A DNA stretch of 64,000 bases, taken from assembly GCA_938036835.1 (NCBI GenBank), contig CALHWB010000053.1, positions 1 to 64,000 on the forward strand. The letters are read 5' to 3'. Shown here in pieces: positions 58,922 to 64,000 of this stretch (positions are counted from its first letter, which is position 1; every line of letters begins with the position of its first letter). The notes beneath the pieces were generated by a model. That model was not told the origin of the DNA, did not search any database, and was given only the letters and a program-made list of their open reading frames with translations. Made by a program: the position numbers and the translations under genes. The stretch is from an uncultured Propionibacterium sp. (GTDB lineage: Bacteria > Actinomycetota > Actinomycetes > Propionibacteriales > Propionibacteriaceae).

Positions 58922-60591
58922 CACAACCGCACATCCCACGTGTGCAGATTCTGGATGATGTGCAGGAAGTGATTGTGCGGGTGCACCTGTTGGGCCCCAA
59001 TATCCACCCCATCGCGGACAAAATAGTTGTTCTTGATATAGCAGCACATCAGATAGGGGCTATCTCCCAGGATGCTGCCCCCAGTCCGCCCATCCCACAG
59101 GGCGTCATGCCAGTGTTTGTGGGCGGTTTCGGTATCTGTGGCCGCCAACGCCAGGGCCAGGTTCTCGTCCACCGCCTGATTGGTGTAACAGGCGATATTG
59201 ATCCAGTTCTTCTCTCTGGTGCCCGCGCTGGCGAGTTGCCGGTAGACGTTGTACGGGGTGAGGTTGCCCCCGCCCAGCACGACGGCATTGACCCGGTTAT
59301 TCTCCTGGATCCCGGTGAAATCCAGGCCTTCCAACTGGACGTCGATGCCAAGCGGCTGCATCTGGGCCTTGAAGCCCTCGGCGATCGCCTGTCGGGCCGA
59401 GTCGCTGGGTGGGTAGTACAGGACGAAACTAGCCCGTAGGTCGCCTTTCGCGCGTATCCCACCGGCACCGGGCCGCCAGCCGGCCTGGTCCAGGATCCTG
59501 GTAGCCGAGTCCACATCCCCATCCTTGAGATCGGCGGTGTCTTGCTTGATGCCCCAGGGGAAGGCATCGAACATGTCGAAGGCCACCTCCCCGTAGCCCA
59601 GCAGGCAGTCGTCGACGAGTTGCTTGCGGTTAAGCCCCAGAGCCATGGCCCTGCGCAGTTCGCGATCGCTGGTCACCGCATTGCCAACGGGTTTTCCTTC
59701 GACCTCCCAGGCTCCCGGACGCTGGCAGGGCAGCGAGATGACCCGGTAGTCGAAGGTGGGCAGCGAGGTGAGGGTGAAGCCGTCCACCTGTTGTCTCGAC
59801 ATGTTCGGATAGGTGCAGGCCACATCCACATTGCCGGCTTTGGCCGCCGCCAAACACGCATCGGTGTCCATCATCAAGATGGTTGCCCTGGCGAATCTGG
59901 CCTTCTCGCCGTGGTAGTCGTCGTTGCGTTCGATGATCAGTTGCTGCCCCTGGATATAGTCGACCAGCTTCCACGGCCCCGAACCGATGGGCCGGTCGCC
60001 ATAGGAGTCCGAGTAGCCGGCCTGTGGCACGATGCCGAGCACCGCCGTGGTGTACAGCAGGACCGAGGAGGGCGCGCTCAACCGCAATTCCACGGTGCGC
60101 TCGCCGGTGGCCACCGCCTCGTTGAAGTTCGGCATGGATACCTTGCCAGTCTTCTTCGCCTGGTTATAGGTGAACGCCACGTCGGCAGCCGTCACCTGCG
60201 CACCGCTGGTGAACCTGGCATCGTCACGCATGGTGAACACCCAGGTCAGCTTGTCTTCGCCGATGGTGTAGCCGGTGGCCAGATCCGGGACGATCTCGTT
60301 GTTCTCGTCGGTGGCCAGCAGAGCCGAATTGAACAGGTTCACTCCCGTGCCGCCCCAGCCCTGGATCGGATCGAAGGGTGCGCTCACCGTGGACGCATCG
60401 AGAGCGATGATGATCTCTCGATGCTGGCTCAGCCTTTCCGGTAAGGTCCGGGGTTCATTGGGCGTCGTGGTGGCCGGCCCGCTGGGTGAGCAGCCCGGCG
60501 CCAGGCCAAGGGCAGACATTACGGCCACTCCGGCTGTGCCCTTGATGAGATTGCGCCTGCTGATCGCGGTTTGCCGAGACATATCGTTCAC
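58921..60591 (-). CDS. ABC substrate-binding lipoprotein, family 5 (copy 1)
   Basis: The 556-residue protein has a Tat-like lipoprotein signal (ISRRNLIKGTAGVAVMSALG, Cys in PGCSPS) and a family 5 binding fold (AADVAFTYNQAKKTGKVSMP, GDRPIGSGPWKLVDYIQGQQ). It starts at GTG 60591, with GGGAGG nine bases upstream. It is about half identical by eye to the next protein, including FDMFDAFPWGIKQDT. The ligand could be peptide, oligosaccharide or a metal chelate. Confidence 0.89.
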   Translation of the reverse strand: MNDMSRQTAISRRNLIKGTAGVAVMSALGLAPGCSPSGPATTTPNEPRTLPERLSQHREIIIALDASTVSAPFDPIQGWGGTGVNLFNSALLATDENNEIVPDLATGYTIGEDKLTWVFTMRDDARFTSGAQVTAADVAFTYNQAKKTGKVSMPNFNEAVATGERTVELRLSAPSSVLLYTTAVLGIVPQAGYSDSYGDRPIGSGPWKLVDYIQGQQLIIERNDDYHGEKARFARATILMMDTDACLAAAKAGNVDVACTYPNMSRQQVDGFTLTSLPTFDYRVISLPCQRPGAWEVEGKPVGNAVTSDRELRRAMALGLNRKQLVDDCLLGYGEVAFDMFDAFPWGIKQDTADLKDGDVDSATRILDQAGWRPGAGGIRAKGDLRASFVLYYPPSDSARQAIAEGFKAQMQPLGIDVQLEGLDFTGIQENNRVNAVVLGGGNLTPYNVYRQLASAGTREKNWINIACYTNQAVDENLALALAATDTETAHKHWHDALWDGRTGGSILGDSPYLMCCYIKNNYFVRDGVDIGAQQVHPHNHFLHIIQNLHTWDVRL

Positions 60592-60738
60592 TGATGCGAT
60601 CCTCCCTTGGAGTTGAAGATGGCCTGGTGGCCGGCCGACAGCGTTGGAGACGATTTGGGATCTCCGAGTCGGCGAAAGTACGGGATTAATGGTGGGCTCG
60701 GTCGATACCGCAGGGCCGCCGCGCCGGCGGGTCGTGGT

Positions 60739-62412
60739 TCAGTCCCGCACGTCCCACTTGTTGAGGTTGTAGATAACCTGCAGGAAGTGGTCGTGCGGGT
60801 GGACCCGCTGCGTGCCGATGTCAAGACCGTCCCGGACGAAGTAGTTATGCCGGATATAGCCGATGGTCAGGTACGGAGCGTCGCCCAGGATCGATCCGCC
60901 GGTCTGGCCGTCCCACAGCGCCTTGTGCCAGGCCTGATGAGCGCTCTGCTGATCGGTTGCGGCCAGCGCCTCGTCCAGGTTGGCCTCGACCGTTGGGTTG
61001 GCGTAGCAGGCGATGTTCAGCCAGCCCTTGGCTTTCGCCTTGGTGGCCGAAAGGCAGGTGTACTCGTGATAGGGCGTCAGCCGGCCGCCACCCAGCACCA
61101 CGGCCTCCTGGCGGTTGCGATTCAGCATGGCATTGAAATCCGTAGCTTCGAGCTTGATCTCGATACCGATCGCGGACATCTGGGTTCGGAAGGCTTCGGC
61201 AATCGCCTGCCGCCCCGAATCGTTTGGCGGGTAGAAGACGGTGAAGCTGGCCCGCAGCCCGTCCTTCATCAGGATCTGGTCGGTGCCGGGACGCCAGCCG
61301 GCCGCATCCAGCATCTTCTTGGCACCGGCCACATCACCATCCGATAGCCCCGACGTATCCTGCTTGATGCCCCAGGGGAAGGCATCGAACATGTCGAAGG
61401 CCACCTCCCCGTAGCCCAGCAGGCAGTCGTCGATGATCTGTTGCCGGTTTACCGCCGTAGCCATCGCCCGGCGCACCACCGGATCGCAGGTGACCGCATT
61501 GCCCACCGCCTGGCCCTGTACCTCATAGGCGCCAGGAGCCTGGCAGGGCAACGAGATCACCCGGTAGCCGAAGGTGGGCAGGCTGGTCAGGGTGAAGCCG
61601 GTGACCTGTTGACCGGACAATGCCGGGTACACGCAGGCCAGATCGACCTGGCCGGCCTGCGCAGCCGCCAATGCCGCATCCGATTCCATCAGCAGTAGGG
61701 TCGCCTTGGCGAACCTGGCCTTCTCGCCGTGGTAGGAGTCGTTACGTTCCAGTATCATTTGCTGGCCTTGGATGTAGTCGGCCAGTTTCCACGGCCCCGA
61801 ACCGATGGGCCGGTCGCCATAGGAGTCCGAGTAGCCGGCCTGTGGCACGATGCCGAGCACCGCAGCGGTGTATGGCAAGGTGGACGACGGCCTCTCGAGT
61901 CGCAACTCGACGCTGGCCGCGCCGGTGGCCACGGCCTCCTTGAAACCCGGCAGGGACACCTTGGCGGCTTCCTTCGCCTTGTTGTAGGTGAATGCCACGT
62001 CTTCGGCGGTCAGCCTGGATCCATCGGAGAACACCGCATCCTCGCGAATGGTGAAGCTCCAGGTCAGCGCGTCCGGGCTGATCGAATGGTCGACGGCCAG
62101 ATCGTTGACGATCTCGTTCTGGTCGTTGGCCGCCATCAGGGCCGAGTTGAATAGCAACACCCCGGTCTCGCCGAATCCCAGCACCGGGTCGAAGGGGGCC
62201 CGGACCGTGGATGGGTCCATCGCAATGACGACCTCGTCCCGGCTGGCCAACCGCTCGGGCAGGGCCATGGACGCACCGGCCGAACCGGCCGGTGCAGGTT
62301 GGTCTGACGAGCAGCCCGACAGGAAGCCAAGCGAGGACAGGGCGGCCGCCCCCGCAGTCCCCCGGAGGAGGCCGCGCCTGGTGAGGCAGAATCGGTGCGC
62401 TGGATGGGACAT
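60739..62412 (-). CDS. ABC substrate-binding lipoprotein, family 5 (copy 2)
   Basis: From ATG 62412 (GAAAGG upstream) the 557-residue paralogue has a Tat-type signal (LTRRGLLRGTAGAAALSSLG, Cys in SGCSSD) and the same family 5 motifs as copy 1. It is the first gene of the importer operon, 147 bp before copy 1. The two are clearly a duplication that has diverged, perhaps to bind different ligands with one permease. Confidence 0.89.
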   Translation of the reverse strand: MSHPAHRFCLTRRGLLRGTAGAAALSSLGFLSGCSSDQPAPAGSAGASMALPERLASRDEVVIAMDPSTVRAPFDPVLGFGETGVLLFNSALMAANDQNEIVNDLAVDHSISPDALTWSFTIREDAVFSDGSRLTAEDVAFTYNKAKEAAKVSLPGFKEAVATGAASVELRLERPSSTLPYTAAVLGIVPQAGYSDSYGDRPIGSGPWKLADYIQGQQMILERNDSYHGEKARFAKATLLLMESDAALAAAQAGQVDLACVYPALSGQQVTGFTLTSLPTFGYRVISLPCQAPGAYEVQGQAVGNAVTCDPVVRRAMATAVNRQQIIDDCLLGYGEVAFDMFDAFPWGIKQDTSGLSDGDVAGAKKMLDAAGWRPGTDQILMKDGLRASFTVFYPPNDSGRQAIAEAFRTQMSAIGIEIKLEATDFNAMLNRNRQEAVVLGGGRLTPYHEYTCLSATKAKAKGWLNIACYANPTVEANLDEALAATDQQSAHQAWHKALWDGQTGGSILGDAPYLTIGYIRHNYFVRDGLDIGTQRVHPHDHFLQVIYNLNKWDVRD

Positions 62413-63038
62413 GGGATTCCTTTCTTGCCTACGTGCGAACTGCGGCGATGGCCTCGTAGGGGATTGCAACGGTTTTGGGCGGCCTGCGCCTACGCCCGAT
62501 TGCCGAGGCAGCACATCGGCGGCCACGCGTCTGCGGGGATTTGGCGAATACAGTCGCCGATGTCCGTCAGCAGCCGACTGGGTCGGCCCTGATCGGCGCT
62601 ACTCAGCGGAATGGCGTGCCTCTTTGCCCGGCACTCGGCCATGCGATATGGATACAGCTTTGATGGGGGGACCGGTCCATCGCAGGTCCTTCCTGGACCA
62701 CGGAACAACCGATGCCGGCCACCCGCAGTCCACGACGGGATGAAAAAGCCGAACTGAGATCGGCGATCCGGCTTGACCAGATTGGCTTCACGGTTGCGGG
62801 ACAGCGCCAGATTCGCACTGGCTTCTCCGACCCCAGCTCAACACCGACTATAGCCATACGGATCCTCAATGGCACGACGGGGTCGATCGGCCGGTGCCGG
62901 ATCGCCGTCTCCGGCTCGACGAGGGATCGAACCGTATCGTCCGGACGGCCGGGCACGATCGGATCCAGTCGCCTGCCGCTGCCCTAGATCTGGCTGTGGC
63001 GGGATCAGCCCTCCGGCCGCTGTGCCGGCGAGCAGAAC
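62413..63038. other. About 625 bp without an intact gene
   Basis: Upstream of the importer operon on the minus strand I see no intact coding frame, no tRNA and no known riboswitch. The plus strand has a possible decayed glycoside-hydrolase fragment at 62712-62987. The operon promoter must lie in the part next to 62412, but no strong -35/-10 pair stands out. Confidence 0.5.
62712..62987 (+). pseudogene. Possible remnant of a cellulase N-terminal Ig-like domain
   Basis: The plus-strand frame reads AIRLDQIGFTVAGQRQIRTG and TIAIRILNGTTGSIGRCRIA, resembling the N-terminal Ig-like domain of family 9 glycoside hydrolases (typically IRVNQVGY). It lacks a catalytic domain and a signal peptide. It could be a decayed hydrolase gene or a chance match. 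Confidence 0.25.
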
Positions 63039-63554
63039 TCAGGTGGCCTCGCAATCCCAGACCACCTGCCGCCCGGTTGCCGGGACCATTTCGGTGTCAT
63101 CGGTAGATCCTGGGTCGCCGGTGGTCTTCGCAGCGGCGTTGGCCCCGGCCACCGAGTTGGCACCCACAGCGGCCTTGCCCGAAGAGATCCCGGCCAGTCG
63201 CTTCGCCTCGCCGGCAGCCCGGTTCACGTCGGCCGCCGATCCGGCCAGATCGGTCTTCACCCCATCGAGTTCCTTCTTGACATCGTCCAGGTCGCCCTCG
63301 ATATCGGCCAGCAGCGTTTTACGGACAAAGGCCTTGGGGTTCAGGTCGGCCAGAGTCAGATCCTGGTATTCCGGCCCCAACTCGGACTTCAACTGTTCGG
63401 TCGCCTGATTGGCGAAGGCCCGGACGAAGTGGACCACCCGGGCGGCCCGACGGCTCAACTCGGGCAGTTTCTCGGGCCCGACCAGGATCACCGCCAGCAC
63501 CACCAGTAGCAGGAATTCCCCACCACCGATCCCCAGGAACTCCATCGGGATCAA
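63039..63554 (-). CDS. tatB: Sec-independent translocase protein TatB
   Basis: The product has one N-terminal membrane segment (FLLLVVLAVILVGPEKLPEL), an amphipathic helix with the Gly-Pro hinge, and a charged C-terminal half rich in Ala/Gly/Lys: the TatB pattern. It forms the receptor of the Tat pathway with TatC. I propose TTG 63554 as start, because GAGG lies eight bases upstream; an ATG at 63545 gives MEFLGIGGG. Placement near mrp matches mycobacteria. The Tat-type signals of several proteins in this window need this pathway. Confidence 0.85.
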   Translation of the reverse strand: MIPMEFLGIGGGEFLLLVVLAVILVGPEKLPELSRRAARVVHFVRAFANQATEQLKSELGPEYQDLTLADLNPKAFVRKTLLADIEGDLDDVKKELDGVKTDLAGSAADVNRAAGEAKRLAGISSGKAAVGANSVAGANAAAKTTGDPGSTDDTEMVPATGRQVVWDCEAT

Positions 63555-63564
63555 GACCGGTACC

Positions 63565-64000
63565 TCACAACTCGGTGGCGTCCAGGATCGCCGCGAACCC
63601 ACTCGCCAGTTCCGCCGGGGCGGCCATCAGTGGCCGCCGTAGGCCGCCCACCGAGAAACCCTGATGGGCGAGCCCCGCCTTCACCATCATCACACCCTGG
63701 GTGGCAAACACCCCGGTATAGACGGGCAGCAGGGTCCGGTAGATGCGCAACGCCTCAGCCGGATCGCCACGCAGCCAGGCTTCGATCAGTTCGGCGGTCC
63801 GGCGGCCACTGAAATGGGTGGAGGTGCCGACCACCCCGACGGCGCCGATGGCCAGCAGCGGCAGCAGTTTGGCATCGTCGCCGGCGTAATAGTCCAGACC
63901 GGTGGCGGCCAGCACCTGCGCCGAACCCACAATGTCGTTCTTGGCGTCCTTGACCCCGACGATGTTCGGATGACCGGCCAAGGTCAACAGTGAGGCGGTC
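63565..64000 (-). CDS. dapA: 4-hydroxy-tetrahydrodipicolinate synthase, C-terminal part
   Basis: The frame is open to the window edge; 144 codons are visible. VGVKDAKND contains the Schiff-base lysine of the DapA/NanA family, and LDYYAGDDAKLLPLLAIGAV with GVVGTSTHFSG matches DapA of actinobacteria. It condenses pyruvate with aspartate semialdehyde on the way to lysine and diaminopimelate. The stop is about 10 bp before the tatB start. The N-terminal part lies outside the window. Confidence 0.9.
   Translation of the reverse strand, partial: TASLLTLAGHPNIVGVKDAKNDIVGSAQVLAATGLDYYAGDDAKLLPLLAIGAVGVVGTSTHFSGRRTAELIEAWLRGDPAEALRIYRTLLPVYTGVFATQGVMMVKAGLAHQGFSVGGLRRPLMAAPAELASGFAAILDATEL

Noticed and set aside
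62915..62945. GGTTCGATCCC on the minus strand looks like a tRNA T-arm.
   Set aside because: The stem does not pair and no other tRNA arms are present.
62603..62956. A 117-codon minus-strand frame upstream of the importer.
   Set aside because: No motif, no ribosome site, and random-like composition.

Overview
This window is a high-GC actinomycete chromosome segment. The gene families are typical of Actinomycetota: two type I glutamine synthetases with GlnE, a DEDD/GIY-YIG nuclease fusion, GuaB1, a PspA pair, DUF3043, DUF4191, a sunset-domain protein and a DUF2510 protein. Gene order resembles two Mycobacterium tuberculosis neighbourhoods as I remember them: exonuclease/trpD/erpA/pepA/sucB/DUF4191/glnA1/glnE/glnA2, and MgtE-N/DUF1003/mrp/tatB. 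A member of Propionibacteriales is plausible but not proven. No rRNA, tRNA, CRISPR array or intact insertion sequence was found.

Layout. 1-495 looks foreign or decayed: a partial minus-strand gene with low GC3 and a remnant carrying a Walker-A-like motif. 496-8088 holds envelope proteins, a nuclease fusion, a cyclophilin, a sunset-domain membrane protein, and an HTH/prepilin-peptidase pair behind a 21-bp phased repeat. 8176-18595 is core metabolism and housekeeping (trpD, guaB1, erpA, pspA, pepA, sucB). 18599-20843 carries an ABC-F ATPase flanked by unexplained short ORFs. 20938-41327 is the nitrogen block glnA1...glnE-glnA2, split by about 13.6 kb of extra genes: a divergent G6PD-like enzyme with a phosphatase, a five-gene surface-polymer-like operon (DUF4956, VTC, beta-helix lipoprotein, phosphodiester glycosidase, GT2-GtrA), cobT-cobU-cobS, a methyltransferase and a membrane protein. 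41751-51455 holds map, a C-rich-loop small RNA that looks like 6C RNA, rnpB, an RNB nuclease, a zinc-ribbon protein, aminopeptidase P, a stress-type membrane protein and a CitE-like lyase. 51494-55369 is the MgtE-N/DUF1003/M50/mrp cluster. 55581-62412 is an oligopeptide-type ABC importer with two paralogous binding proteins, sitting between mrp and a dapA-tatB pair that runs off the right edge.

How the genes work together. GlnE should adenylylate GlnA1 (Tyr402 is present), whereas GlnA2 lacks the tyrosine. cobT, cobU and cobS complete the cobalamin nucleotide loop. RNase P RNA lies head-to-tail behind an RNB exonuclease. Many genes carry a TAnnnT -10 hexamer 6-8 nt (usually 7) before the start codon, which points to widespread leaderless transcription. 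At 30225-30242 two such promoters interlock with each other's start codons. The best candidate for an undescribed system is the translationally coupled five-gene operon at 24599-29529.
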